Positions 6,031 through 13,840 of a DNA stretch of 23,022 bases are shown here, piece after piece. This DNA is from Pontiellaceae bacterium (GTDB lineage Bacteria > Verrucomicrobiota > Kiritimatiellia > Kiritimatiellales > Pontiellaceae), in the NCBI GenBank assembly GCA_016937035.1, contig JAFGWS010000097.1, forward strand, positions 1-23,022, in the 5' to 3' direction. How positions within the stretch are numbered: the stretch's first letter is position 1; the number at the start of each line of letters is the position of its first letter. Under the pieces are notes generated by a model. It did not search any database, had not been told where the DNA came from, and worked only from the letters and a program-made list of their open reading frames with translations. The position numbers were made by a program, and so were the translations under genes.

Positions 6031-8109
6031 ATGAATATGGATGAACAACCGCAGGGTTTGGGCGCAGGGAGAAGCATTTTGAATGTGGGATTTGCTTATG
6101 TGTTTGGGTTGGTGCCGCTGATCTGTACTCTTCTGTACGGCGTGGCGGGGAAGGATAAGTTTTCGCTGCTGTCGCCGTTGGTTATTGCGGGCTATTTGAT
6201 TCTGTTGGGCTGGATGCTGACGAGCTTTATTCGTCGGCGGAGGGAGATGGTTGGACCGCCAGCGTTTAACCTTTTCTTGCTGTTTATTGCCTTCGGCGCA
6301 GGATTGTCGATGGTGTGTGAGATCGGCTTTGATGCGAAGATTCGGATGCTGATGATTGGAACATGCGCGGGAGCCTATTTTTTATGGGCCAATACGCTGG
6401 CGAGTTTTCGATCGGTCCGTATGGTTCTGGGAGCGTTGCTGTTGTTCACCGTTCTGCTCTGCATGTATGGGCTGATCAATCGCTTTAAGAATCCGGAAAT
6501 GGTGTTGTGGGCGGAACGCTGGACGGATCAATATATTGGAGGAAGCTGGAAGACGCATCCCCGTTTGGCATCGACGTATATATGTCCGAATCATTTTGCG
6601 CATCTGCTGCAGATGGTCCTGCCGTTTTGTCTGGTGCTGCTCTTTATTCCTCGGGCAGGCTGGATCCTGCGGATTCTGGCGGGGTACTGCATCATTCTTT
6701 TTGTGCCGACGATGTATTATACGGAGTCGCGGGCCGGGATTCTCGGAGCGCTTGCGGCGGTGGGAATAACCTTGCTGCTGCTTTCGCTGCGAAAGAGCAA
6801 AAAACTGTTTGTATTGCTGTTGGTTCTGGTTCCGCTGTTTTCGATGATCTTTCTGCTTGGTGCGTGGAAGCAGTCCGAGATGTTTAGGCGTCGAATGGAG
6901 CCGGTGGTGGAATTCGTGAAGGATTTTAAGGAAAACGGAATTGCGAATACGAAAACCCAGGATTTTCGTCCCTTAACCTGGCTGGATTCGCTGGAAATGA
7001 TCAAAGAGAAGCCGCTTACAGGTTTCGGCCCGGCCAGTTATAACTATGTGTACCCGAAATTTCGACATCGGTTCAAAGGGGTGCGAATCATCAGTGAACA
7101 TCCGCACAATGAATATCTGGAGATTGCGGCGGAGTATGGCTGGATCGGCTTAGCCTTGTTCGGAATCATGTGGTGCTATGGGCTGATTCGAATCCTGATC
7201 TTTTCGCTGAAGACAAAGCATCAGCATCAGGCGTTTATCTCGATGGCCTTTCTCGGTACGGCGGCAGGGACGATGGTGCACTCATTTTTTGATTTTCAGA
7301 TGCATCAGTTTCAGAATGCGCTGGTCTTCTGTCTGTTGGCGGCGTTGGCCGTAGGGCCGATGTGCCGAGCCAAAAGAGAACAAATCGCTGAGGGCGGGGA
7401 GTCGTTGCTTAACAAACTGCGTCCTTGGTTTAGTTATGCGCTCGGCGGCGTGGTGGTTTTCGCATTGTTCCTTTCGGTGCGGACTTTTTCTTCCGAGTTT
7501 CTTCGGGCCACTGCGGATAAGCTGGTCAAAAAGGCGAGTGCGGATGAAATGATCGGCCCGGAAAAGCTGGCCGGAAAAAGGAAGATGGAGGCGCAGTCGG
7601 TTGAACTCTATCATCGGGCGCTGAAGTTCGATTCATCAAACTGGCGGGCATACAACGGGATCGGGAAGGTTCTTTACCCTCAGCGGCATTTGTCATTGGA
7701 ACCGGATAAAAAGAAAAAGCTGGCGGAGAAGGAGCGGGCTGCGCTGGAAAAGGCGCTGGCGTTGAATCCGTATGATGCAGAGCTTTGTCTTCACTTGGGG
7801 CAGACGCGGATCTTTCTTGGCGATCAGGAAGGTGGACTTAAGCTGCTGAAGCAGTCGGCGAAAACGTTCCGATATAATGATATCTGCTGGTGGACGTTGG
7901 GCGTTGCTCAGCGGAAGGCCGGTCTTTTTCAGGAGGCGCTGGATACGTTCAACTATGCGAAGAAGTTGAGAAATACAGAATCGATTCGAGCAAATATAAA
8001 ATGGCTGGAGGAGCAGCTTCAGGAGCAGGCGGATGGAACTTGGGAAAAAGAAGTGAAGCGGGTGAATATCAGCGATCTCATGAAGGAAAACGGGCTGTTT
8101 GAGGAATGA
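6031..8109 (+). CDS. O-antigen ligase/polymerase family membrane protein with C-terminal TPRs
   Basis: A 692-residue protein from the ATG at 6031, chosen over the ATG at 5980 because GGGGAAA at 6021-6027 is a good ribosome site and the longer form would include the palindrome. The N-terminal ~490 residues are a polytopic membrane domain of the Wzy_C/WaaL family. The periplasmic loop has PLTGFGPASYNYVYPKF and EHPHNEYLEIAAEYGWIGLA (about 355-375); the family's conserved histidine lies in that stretch. A last helix (PWFSYALGGVVVFALFLSV) precedes a soluble tail with at least two TPR-like helix pairs: AQSVELYHRALKFDSSNWRAY (from about 520), AALEKALALNPYDAELCLHL and ALDTFNYAKKL. Family members polymerise glycan units or ligate them to lipid carriers. 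With the upstream glycosyltransferases it fits the polymerisation/ligation step. Polymerase versus ligase versus protein glycan ligase cannot be decided from sequence. Confidence 0.87.
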   Translation: MNMDEQPQGLGAGRSILNVGFAYVFGLVPLICTLLYGVAGKDKFSLLSPLVIAGYLILLGWMLTSFIRRRREMVGPPAFNLFLLFIAFGAGLSMVCEIGFDAKIRMLMIGTCAGAYFLWANTLASFRSVRMVLGALLLFTVLLCMYGLINRFKNPEMVLWAERWTDQYIGGSWKTHPRLASTYICPNHFAHLLQMVLPFCLVLLFIPRAGWILRILAGYCIILFVPTMYYTESRAGILGALAAVGITLLLLSLRKSKKLFVLLLVLVPLFSMIFLLGAWKQSEMFRRRMEPVVEFVKDFKENGIANTKTQDFRPLTWLDSLEMIKEKPLTGFGPASYNYVYPKFRHRFKGVRIISEHPHNEYLEIAAEYGWIGLALFGIMWCYGLIRILIFSLKTKHQHQAFISMAFLGTAAGTMVHSFFDFQMHQFQNALVFCLLAALAVGPMCRAKREQIAEGGESLLNKLRPWFSYALGGVVVFALFLSVRTFSSEFLRATADKLVKKASADEMIGPEKLAGKRKMEAQSVELYHRALKFDSSNWRAYNGIGKVLYPQRHLSLEPDKKKKLAEKERAALEKALALNPYDAELCLHLGQTRIFLGDQEGGLKLLKQSAKTFRYNDICWWTLGVAQRKAGLFQEALDTFNYAKKLRNTESIRANIKWLEEQLQEQADGTWEKEVKRVNISDLMKENGLFEE

Positions 8110-8123
8110 TGCGGGAATATTTT

Positions 8124-8158
8124 GATTGCCGATTGCCGAGTGCCGATTGCCGAGTGAC
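8124..8158 (+). repeat. Short tandem iterations of GATTGCCGA
   Basis: Units GATTGCC, GATTGCCGAGTGCC and GATTGCCGAGTGA follow one another just after the stop of the ligase gene. The same core (CCGATTGCCGA) returns at 8282-8292 beyond the 62-bp tandem, and a near match (CCGATTGCTGA) occurs inside the metG coding region at 20702-20712. Confidence 0.75.
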
Positions 8159-8282
8159 GATGAACCGCGCCTTCGGCGCTATTTCCCTTTCGGGAAATTA
8201 TCTGCGCTTCGCTTCGGGCCGATGAACCGCGCGTTTGGCGCTATTTCCCTTTCGGGAAATTATCTGCGCTTCGCTTCGGGCC
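8159..8282 (+). repeat. 62-bp tandem duplication rich in small hairpins
   Basis: Unit 1 (8159-8220) and unit 2 (8221-8282) are identical except for two bases (CGCCTTCGGCG versus CGCGTTTGGCG). Each unit can form TTTCCC-TTTC-GGGAAA, and unit 1 also forms GCGC-CTTCG-GCGC, with a further CTTCGG near the end. The tandem is flanked by ATTGCCGAGTGACGATGA (8146-8163) and ATTGCCGACGACGATGA (8284-8300), which differ by one base and one indel. Confidence 0.92.
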
Positions 8283-8304
8283 GATTGCCGACGACGATGA
8301 TGTT

Positions 8305-8390
8305 GGATGGACGCTGATTTGAGGTGCAACGAATTGATGAAAAGCAACGAATAGACTGAAAATAAGAAGAATAAATTAGGCAGAATGATT
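8305..8390 (+). repeat. Composite repeat, first round (motifs A and B)
   Basis: GGATGGACGCTGATT (8305-8319) is followed by motif A, a 27-nt block at 8326-8352 beginning GCAACGAATTGATG and ending GCAACGAAT, and then by motif B, GGCAGAATGATT (8379-8390). The same order returns at 8474-8595; motif A there is identical over all 27 nt. Confidence 0.88.
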
Positions 8391-8408
8391 TGAATGGGAT
8401 GGTTTTGT

Positions 8409-8490
8409 GCAGTAGCGACTTCGTTGTGCGATGGCGTTTGTGCATGGAGCAGTTTAAAACCACTGATTAACACGGATGGACACTGATATA
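8409..8490 (+). repeat. Dispersed intergenic repeat, copy 2
   Basis: This is the counterpart of 4408-4490. GCAGTAGCGACTTCGTTGTG (8409-8428) differs at two bases from the other copy, and the tail reads CCACTGATTAACACGG then ATGGACACTGAT. Its tail overlaps the start of the second composite repeat. Confidence 0.75.
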
Positions 8491-8595
8491 ATTTGCAACG
8501 AATTGATGAAAAGCAACGAATGTCATTATTATGCCTGATATGCTAGGATCCATTGGTGACTGGGATTAGGCAGGATGATTTTTGGAAAAATGATT
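8474..8595 (+). repeat. Composite repeat, second round (motifs A and B)
   Basis: GGATGGACACTGAT (8474-8487) is followed by motif A at 8495-8521 and by a paired motif B: GGCAGGATGATT (8569-8580) and GGAAAAATGATT (8584-8595). The two rounds are offset by about 169 nt. A third set, with motif A inverted, is found at 22904-22963. Confidence 0.85.
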
Positions 8596-8606
8596 TGCAG
8601 AGAGTG

Positions 8607-8636
8607 TTGTGTGGAAGGCGGAAATTGTCGTATATT
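8607..8636 (+). promoter_or_regulatory. Possible promoter for the deaminase gene
   Basis: TTGTGT (8607-8612) and TATATT (8631-8636) are separated by 18 nt in an A+T-rich stretch, leaving a leader of about 60 nt before the ATG at 8703. No strong ribosome site is visible before that ATG. Weak pattern match. Confidence 0.35.
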
Positions 8637-8702
8637 ATATTCTTGAAAAATAAGGCACAAAAAACTCACGATAACTTCTAATTTTTACAACTCCAACCTT
8701 AA

Positions 8703-9956
8703 ATGATGAAATTACTAATTAAAAATGTAGAGTTGAACGGGGAGCAGACGGATGTCCTGATTGAAAACGGACGGTTTGTTCGGATTGCTCCGGAGCAGGA
8801 TGCTGCGGGAGCGGAGGTGATGGAGGGTCGCGGAATGGCGATCCTTCCTTCGTTTGTGAATATGCATACCCATGCAGCGATGACGCTGATGCGGAGCTAT
8901 GCCGATGACTTGGAGCTCCATGAATGGCTGACGCAGTATATCTGGCCGCTGGAGGCGCAGTTAACGAAGGAAGATATTTATCACGGTGCACGGTTGGCCT
9001 GTTTGGAGATGATCCGTTCGGGAACAACCTGCTTCAACGACATGTATTGGTATTTCCACGGCACGGCCCGCGCGGTCGAGGAGATGGGATTGCGTGCGAT
9101 GCTTTCGCCGGTGTTGATTGATTTTAATGATTCGAAAAAGGCAGCCGAGCAGCGTCAACTGATGGAGCGACTTTATTCCGAGTCGAAACAGTATTCGGAG
9201 CGCATAGGTTTTGCGATGGGGCCCCATGCTCCGTACACCGTTTCGGAGGAGTCGTTGCGTTGGGCCAAGGCGTTTGCGGATGAGCATGGATTGCTCTTCC
9301 ATATTCATATTTCTGAAACCAGAAAAGAGGTGGAGGATTGTGTGGCGCGGTACGGGGTGCGACCGCTTCAGCGGCTGGATCAAATCGGCGTGCTGGACGC
9401 CAATGTTGCGGCCGCGCACGTCATCCATGTTTCGGATGAAGAGGTGGAGATCCTTGCTCGGCGCGGTGTGAATGTGGTGCATAATCCGGTGTCCAATATG
9501 AAGCTGGTTTCCGGCAATTTCCCGTATGAAAAAATGAGGGCGGCGGGGGTTCATATTTCGCTGGGGACGGACGGCTGCTCGTCCAATAATAATCTGGATA
9601 TGATCGAGGAGATGAAGGTTGCCGCACTGCATGCGAAGCTGGTTCATCAGAATACGACGGTGCTTCCGGCTTCGACTGCATTTGATCTGGCAACGCGCAA
9701 TGGGGCGCGGGCATTGGGGCTTGATTGCGGTGAAATCGCCGAGGGAAAGCTGGCCGATTGTATACTCGTTGATCTTTCCAATCATCGACTGATCCCCGGG
9801 TATAACTTAATTGATGATATGGTTTACAGCGCTGATTCGTCCTGCATTGATACTGTGATCTGCGATGGGCGTATTCTGATGCAGGGTGGACGTGTAGAAG
9901 GAGAAGAGGAGATTGTTGCCCAGGCGCGGCGCTACGCGAAGCGGTTCCACAGGTGA
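8703..9956 (+). CDS. mtaD: 5-methylthioadenosine/S-adenosylhomocysteine deaminase
   Basis: A 417-residue amidohydrolase of the TRZ/ATZ-MtaD family, which deaminates S-adenosylhomocysteine and methylthioadenosine to the inosine forms in the cytoplasm. Metal ligands are visible: HTH at residues 55-57, HIH at 200-202, a histidine in AAHVIHVS (about 239-242) and the aspartate of LGTDGCSSNNNLDM (Asp290). GPHAPYTVSEE (173-183) and VVHNPVSNMKL (258-268) are hallmark stretches that separate this group from plain cytosine deaminases, and SETRKEVED holds the catalytic glutamate. Length is normal. There is a second ATG at 8706. The gene stands alone between repeat-containing gaps; it would link methyl-transfer by-products to purine and methionine recycling. 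A related aminohydrolase (guanine or triazine type) is possible but less likely. Confidence 0.88.
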   Translation: MMKLLIKNVELNGEQTDVLIENGRFVRIAPEQDAAGAEVMEGRGMAILPSFVNMHTHAAMTLMRSYADDLELHEWLTQYIWPLEAQLTKEDIYHGARLACLEMIRSGTTCFNDMYWYFHGTARAVEEMGLRAMLSPVLIDFNDSKKAAEQRQLMERLYSESKQYSERIGFAMGPHAPYTVSEESLRWAKAFADEHGLLFHIHISETRKEVEDCVARYGVRPLQRLDQIGVLDANVAAAHVIHVSDEEVEILARRGVNVVHNPVSNMKLVSGNFPYEKMRAAGVHISLGTDGCSSNNNLDMIEEMKVAALHAKLVHQNTTVLPASTAFDLATRNGARALGLDCGEIAEGKLADCILVDLSNHRLIPGYNLIDDMVYSADSSCIDTVICDGRILMQGGRVEGEEEIVAQARRYAKRFHR

Positions 9957-9986
9957 TGCGTTTCAATGGACCACTAAATACCTGAC

Positions 9987-10009
9987 GCGGCAAAGCCGCA
10001 ACTAAAGTT
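9987..10009. terminator. Hairpins after the deaminase gene
   Basis: GCGGC-AAA-GCCGC (9987-9999) is a perfect 5-bp stem 31 nt after the stop, followed at once by CAACT-AA-AGTTG (9998-10009). There is no T run, so termination would be weak or Rho-assisted; it may be another intergenic palindrome. Confidence 0.35.
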
Positions 10010-10010
10010 G

Positions 10011-10040
10011 AACCACGGAATACACCGAATACACGGAAGA
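10011..10040 (+). repeat. Decamer-type short repeat, direct copy
   Basis: The block begins AACCACGGAATACACCGAAT and continues ACACGGAAGA. It is built from an about 10-nt unit and matches the minus-strand copy at 5914-5940. It lies in the 130-nt gap before the DUF6941-like gene. Confidence 0.78.
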
Positions 10041-10086
10041 TGAATCAATCTGGATTCAAAAATGGAAGCACGGAGGAGTTTTTTAG

Positions 10087-10488
10087 ATGAAGATAGAAGT
10101 TTTTGCGCTGTGCGATGCGGCGACGAACAGTCACGGTAAGTTAAATCTGCTGGGCACGTTTGATCAGATCTTTGTTCCGCAGGTTCCCGTAATGCATCCT
10201 TCGTTTTCCATCGCCCTTCGGGTGCGGTTTGGAAAGATGGAGGAGGGGGCTCATCAGATGGAACTGCAATTGGTGGATCCCGACGGCTCGAAGGTGCTTC
10301 CTCCGATGAAAGGAGAGGTTATTCCTCGGATGGGCGCCGATGTGGAGTCGGTCGCGGTGAATATGATTTTTAATTTTCATAACACAAAGTTTGATGCGTA
10401 CGCCGATTATCAGCTTAATTTGAACATTGACGATATATCGGTTGCTTCGCTGCCCTTGTCGATTCGGGAAATACCCAAAAACAGATAA
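10087..10488 (+). CDS. Small conserved protein, DUF6941-like
   Basis: A 133-residue soluble protein with no signal peptide or membrane segment. GGAGG at 10072-10076 supports the ATG at 10087. The opening MKIEVFALCDAATNSHGKLN followed by LLGTFDQIFVPQVPVMHPSFSIALRVRF resembles what I recall of the DUF6941 group, in which an acidic residue near the start and 'GKLN..G.FD.I' are conserved; the rest alternates short strands (HQMELQLVDPDG, YADYQLNLNIDD) as in a beta-sandwich. The function of that group is not known to me. It lies alone with 104 nt before the next gene. The family name is from memory and should be treated as tentative; that it is a real gene is well supported. Confidence 0.72.
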   Translation: MKIEVFALCDAATNSHGKLNLLGTFDQIFVPQVPVMHPSFSIALRVRFGKMEEGAHQMELQLVDPDGSKVLPPMKGEVIPRMGADVESVAVNMIFNFHNTKFDAYADYQLNLNIDDISVASLPLSIREIPKNR

Positions 10489-10592
10489 TCGACAGCGACT
10501 ATGTTCTTTAATTGTAATGCGCTATGGGGTAAATACGTGTCTCGTTGTTTCCCGGTCATTCTTATTGCAGATTAAACCCAGGAGGTACTGAA

Positions 10593-10928
10593 ATGAAAAA
10601 ATGGAAATGCAGTGTTTGCGGCTACATCCATGATGGTGATGAAGTTTGTGCGGTCTGTCCGAAATGCGGGGCCCCGGCGGAAAAGTTTGAAGCGCTGGAG
10701 CAGGCGAAAGCGGATCTCATTGAGCGTTCGCGCCATACCAATGCGCTCCATGCGCAGTTGATTGATCTGGCCCGTCAGGTTGAGCGCGTCTGTGAAGAGG
10801 GGATTCGCGATAACCTGGATCCGGGGTGCGTCGATGTCTTTCAGAAGAGTCTCAAGGCCTCCTATCAGATGATGAAGCTCTCCATGACGGAAATGCAGGG
10901 TCACATGAATAAAGGCAAGTGGGGCTGA
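10593..10928 (+). CDS. Rubredoxin-like zinc/iron-ribbon protein with helical tail
   Basis: A 111-residue protein from the ATG at 10593, supported by GGAGG at 10581-10585; the in-frame start at 10545 has no such site. Residues 4-32 form a rubredoxin-like knuckle: CSVCGYIHDG (Cys6, Cys9) and CPKCGAPAEKF (Cys22, Cys25), with an extra Cys19. This is the pattern of the C-terminal metal domain of rubrerythrins, but here it is N-terminal and followed by about 75 residues of predicted helix (AKADLIERSRHTNALHAQLI; VFQKSLKASYQMMKLSMTEM). No di-iron ExxH motifs are seen in the tail, so it is not a rubrerythrin. A single iron or zinc site is likely. An electron-transfer or oxidative-stress role is inference only. 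It converges on rph, six nucleotides away. Confidence 0.8.
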   Translation: MKKWKCSVCGYIHDGDEVCAVCPKCGAPAEKFEALEQAKADLIERSRHTNALHAQLIDLARQVERVCEEGIRDNLDPGCVDVFQKSLKASYQMMKLSMTEMQGHMNKGKWG

Positions 10929-10933
10929 GCCCC
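10921..10933. terminator. Hairpin spanning the stop of the rubredoxin-like gene
   Basis: GGGGC-TGA-GCCCC: the stop codon TGA forms the loop of a perfect 5-bp GC stem located between two convergent genes. No T run follows on either strand, so it is at best a weak bidirectional terminator. Confidence 0.4.
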
Positions 10934-10934
10934 G

Positions 10935-11720
10935 CTATTCGCCGATGACCGCTTTCTGCATTTGGATCAGTTCGCCGATCCCTTTTTCGGCGAGGCCCAG
11001 CATCAGGAAGAGGTCATCTTTGCTGAAAGGTTTCCCTTCTGCAGTGCCCTGAACCTCGATGATTTTTCCGGATTCGGTCATTACAAAGTTGGCATCGACT
11101 TCGGCGGAGGAGTCCTCGAGATAGCAGAGATCGAGAATCGGAACGCCTTTGTTGATGCCGACGCTGATGGCGGCGAGGCCTTCGGTCACGGGGTTCTGTT
11201 TAATGAGGCCCTCTTTCATCAGGCGGTTGACGGCCAGCCGAAGTGCAACATACGAGCCGGTGATGGAGGCGGTGCGGGTACCGCCGTCGGCCTGAATGAC
11301 ATCGCAGTCCAGATAGATTTGGCGGCGGCCCAGCTTTTGAAGATCGACGACGGCGCGCAGCGATCGGCCGATGAGGCGCTGAATCTCCATGGTGCGTCCG
11401 CCGATTTTTCCCTGCGAGGCTTCGCGTTTGGTGCGGTCCTGCGTGGCCGCGGGGAGCATGCTGTATTCTGCGGTCACCCAGCCGCCGGGTACATTCTGGA
11501 AGCGCATCCAGCCGGGAACGCTTTCTTCCACGCTGGCGGTGCAGATGACGCGGGTATTGCCCATCTCCACCAGCACAGAGCCCTTGGCTGAGGGGATAAA
11601 ATCTTTCGTGAAGCGAACCGCGCGCAGTTCGTCCGATTTTCGTCCATCGATCCGTTTATCGGTATTGTTCACCACTGCATCGAGATCGATTCCGCCGCTT
11701 AAATTGATTTCTTTTTTCAT
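10935..11720 (-). CDS. rph: Ribonuclease PH
   Basis: A 261-residue protein that trims the 3' ends of tRNA precursors using phosphate. The start is set at 11720 ([10 protein letters not shown]...), because the longer frame runs into the upstream membrane-protein gene and its extra residues look non-coding. The core begins at [13 protein letters not shown], and [66 protein letters not shown] (GGTR binds phosphate) and [22 protein letters not shown] all match the family. It carries a short extra N-terminal stretch of about 20 residues compared with typical 240-residue enzymes. It is the last gene of a minus-strand run, 58 nt after the hemolysin III-like gene. No separate downstream Maf or RdgB-like partner is seen because the next gene is convergent. 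Confidence 0.95.
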   Translation of the reverse strand: MKKEINLSGGIDLDAVVNNTDKRIDGRKSDELRAVRFTKDFIPSAKGSVLVEMGNTRVICTASVEESVPGWMRFQNVPGGWVTAEYSMLPAATQDRTKREASQGKIGGRTMEIQRLIGRSLRAVVDLQKLGRRQIYLDCDVIQADGGTRTASITGSYVALRLAVNRLMKEGLIKQNPVTEGLAAISVGINKGVPILDLCYLEDSSAEVDANFVMTESGKIIEVQGTAEGKPFSKDDLFLMLGLAEKGIGELIQMQKAVIGE

Positions 11721-11778
11721 AGTCGGTTTATGGTGGCGAAGAACCCGGAGCATTGCAACGGGGAAAATGAGAAAGGTC

Positions 11779-12426
11779 TCACAGTGCAACGCCGAAGAGA
11801 ATGCTGAAAAAGTGGCACAGGCTGCCGGCCAGCACAAACAGGTGCCAGACCGCATGGGACCAGGGCAGCGATTTCCATGCATAAAACACCGCCCCTAACG
11901 TGTAGCAGAGTCCGCCCACGCCGAAGAAGACAAACCCGGTTGTGCCGAGGCTGGAGTAGAGCCCCTTTACGGCAATGACACAGAACCAGCCCATAAACAG
12001 GTAACTCGCCAGCGAAACCATCTTAAAACGCCCGGTGAAGAAAACCTTGAACGCAATCCCCGTCAGCGCACAGCCCCAGATGACCCCAAACATCGTCCAC
12101 CCCAACGGTCCACGTAATGATGCCAGTGCAAAAGGCGTATAGGTCCCGGCAATCAGCAGATAGATGGCGGAATGGTCGATCACCTTCAGCACCCGCTTTG
12201 TACGCGGGTTCTGAGCGGCATGATACAGCGTGGAGCAGAGATAAAGCAGGATAAAGGTTGCGCCGTATACGGAGCAACTGACCACTTCCCACGCCCCTTT
12301 TCGCAGCGCCGAAAAAACCACCAGCAGACAAAGTACCGCTACGCCGAACAATACGCCGACTCCGTGTGTAATCCAATTCGCCAGCTCTTCCCCGGCTGTA
12401 TAACTACCTTCATTTTTTTTCTTCAT
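11779..12426 (-). CDS. Hemolysin III / PAQR-family membrane protein
   Basis: A 215-residue protein with seven hydrophobic segments and the family's conserved polar residues: [13 protein letters not shown] (residues 13-25), the STLYHA motif near 65-70, [21 protein letters not shown] (about 81-101) and the closing [20 protein letters not shown] (about 190-209). The Ser-His-Asp-His-His set is that of the PAQR/HlyIII superfamily, thought to bind a metal and act as membrane hydrolases or receptors; the bacterial role is not settled. The name 'hemolysin' should not be read as evidence of toxicity. GAGGAT lies just before the ATG. It follows the PFL gene by 21 nt, so co-transcription is likely. Confidence 0.92.
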   Translation of the reverse strand: MKKKNEGSYTAGEELANWITHGVGVLFGVAVLCLLVVFSALRKGAWEVVSCSVYGATFILLYLCSTLYHAAQNPRTKRVLKVIDHSAIYLLIAGTYTPFALASLRGPLGWTMFGVIWGCALTGIAFKVFFTGRFKMVSLASYLFMGWFCVIAVKGLYSSLGTTGFVFFGVGGLCYTLGAVFYAWKSLPWSHAVWHLFVLAGSLCHFFSILFGVAL

Positions 12427-12447
12427 TCTTTTATCCTCGCCTCGACG

Positions 12448-13827
12448 CTAATTTTTCAGGCTGTGAATCGGCGCAGGAATTCGTCCGCCGAATTGAATGA
12501 AGCGATTCGACTTCCCGGTATTACGCACCGGCAGCACTACGCTTTCGCCGAAGAGTCCGCCGAACGAAACAAACTCGCCCGCCTTTTTGCCGGGTACCGG
12601 AATAAGACGTGCAGCCGTTGTTTTGGAGTTAATCACACCGATCATCAGTTCGTCGGCCATAATCGCCGCCAGTGTTTCAGCCGAGGTGTCGCCCGGCACC
12701 GGAACCATATCGAGTCCGACGGAACAGACGCAGGTCATGGCCTCCAGCTTTTCCAGCACCAGACAACCGCTCTGCACTGCGGCAGCGAGCTCTGAATCCT
12801 CCATCACGGGAATAAACGCTCCGCTCAGTCCGCCGACACTGGATGAAGCGAAGGAGCCGCCCTTCTTCACCGCATCGTTGAGCATCGCTACAATGGCTGT
12901 AGAGCCGGGCGCGCCGATTTCGTCCACGCCGAGAATCTTCAGAATTTCGCCGACGCTGTCGCCCACCGAAGGCGTTGGCGCGAGCGACAGATCCACCACG
13001 CCGAAAGGAAGTTCCAGCGCTTCCGCCACCTGACGACCGATCAGTTCGCCGCAGCGCGTTACGCGGAAGGTGGCCTGCTTAATCTCTTCGGCCAGATCGC
13101 CCAATCCCAGATTTTGCGCACCTGCCGCATTGATTTTCCGCTCCAACGCACGGGCAATTACGCCGGGTCCGCTGACGCCCACATTAATCACCGCTTCGGC
13201 CTCTCCCAGTCCGTGGATGGCGCCGGCCATAAAAGGATTATCGCCCGGTTGATTCGAGAAGACGACAAACTTGGCTGCACCAAACCCGTTGGAAGCGATC
13301 GTGGCTGCCGCGAGATCCTTTACGGTGCGACCGAGCAGCGCGACCGCATCCATATTCAGTCCGTGTCGCGTGGAGCCGGCGTTGATCGAAGAGCAAACCT
13401 TTCCGGTCGTTGCCAGTGCCTCGGGAACCGCAGCAATCAGCTGGGCATCGCCCAAGCCGATTCCCTTTTCCACGTTGGCGGAAAATCCGCCGATAATATC
13501 AATGCCCACGTCCGCCGCTGCGCGGTCGAGTGCCTGCGCCAAAAGCACAAATCCATCGCTAGAAAATCCGGCGCCGACATGTGCAATCGGCGTTACCGAA
13601 ATGCGCTTATTTACCACCGGAATGCCGTATTTTGCGCCGATGCGGTTGCAGGTTTCAACGAAGGAGTCGGCGTAATGGCGAATCTTATCCTCGATGTTCT
13701 GCGCCGTCTGCTCCGCAGTGCCCGTCCGACAATCCAGCAGGCTGATGCCCATGGTCACCGCCCGCACATCCAGATGCTCCTTCTGGATCATCTCAACGGT
13801 CTTTAAAATCTGATCAGATCGAATCAT
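12448..13827 (-). CDS. PFL family protein (UPF0210/DUF711)
   Basis: A 459-residue protein of the UPF0210 family, related in fold to pyruvate formate-lyase and the anaerobic ribonucleotide reductase barrel. It matches throughout: QILKTVEMIQKEHLDVRAVTMGISL at the start, VNKRISVTPIAHVGAG (about 72-87), FSANVEKGIGLGDAQLIAAVPEAL (about 120-142), SSINAGSTRHGLNMDAV, and LIPVPGKKAGEFVSFGGLFG near the end. No glycyl-radical motif is obvious at the C-terminus, so a radical enzyme should not be assumed. GGAG with GAAGG just upstream supports the ATG. The gene follows an ACT-domain gene by 13 nt; this pairing is a known one (UPF0237 ACT plus UPF0210). Biochemical function is unknown. Confidence 0.93.
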   Translation of the reverse strand: MIRSDQILKTVEMIQKEHLDVRAVTMGISLLDCRTGTAEQTAQNIEDKIRHYADSFVETCNRIGAKYGIPVVNKRISVTPIAHVGAGFSSDGFVLLAQALDRAAADVGIDIIGGFSANVEKGIGLGDAQLIAAVPEALATTGKVCSSINAGSTRHGLNMDAVALLGRTVKDLAAATIASNGFGAAKFVVFSNQPGDNPFMAGAIHGLGEAEAVINVGVSGPGVIARALERKINAAGAQNLGLGDLAEEIKQATFRVTRCGELIGRQVAEALELPFGVVDLSLAPTPSVGDSVGEILKILGVDEIGAPGSTAIVAMLNDAVKKGGSFASSSVGGLSGAFIPVMEDSELAAAVQSGCLVLEKLEAMTCVCSVGLDMVPVPGDTSAETLAAIMADELMIGVINSKTTAARLIPVPGKKAGEFVSFGGLFGESVVLPVRNTGKSNRFIQFGGRIPAPIHSLKN

Positions 13828-13840
13828 GGTTCACCTTCTC

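Larger units (their letters stand above)
8110..8702. other. Long gene-free gap made of several repeat families
   Basis: These 593 nt hold no credible gene. In order they contain GATTGCCGA-type iterations (8124-8158), a 62-bp tandem pair (8159-8282), two rounds of a composite repeat (about 8305-8390 and 8474-8595) separated by a dispersed repeat copy (8409-8490), and finally an A+T-rich stretch (8620-8702) that probably carries the promoter of the deaminase gene. Confidence 0.7.

Noticed and set aside
8159..8282. The 62-bp tandem as a CRISPR array
   Set aside because: There are only two units with no variable spacers between them and no cas genes nearby.
8961..9993. Long minus-strand frames over the deaminase gene
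   Set aside because: They are antisense to a well-supported enzyme and rich in His, Arg and Pro, typical of shadows.
11721..11882. N-terminal extension of RNase PH
   Set aside because: The extra 54 residues overlap the upstream membrane-protein gene and do not resemble the family; the ATG at 11720 fits the known start.
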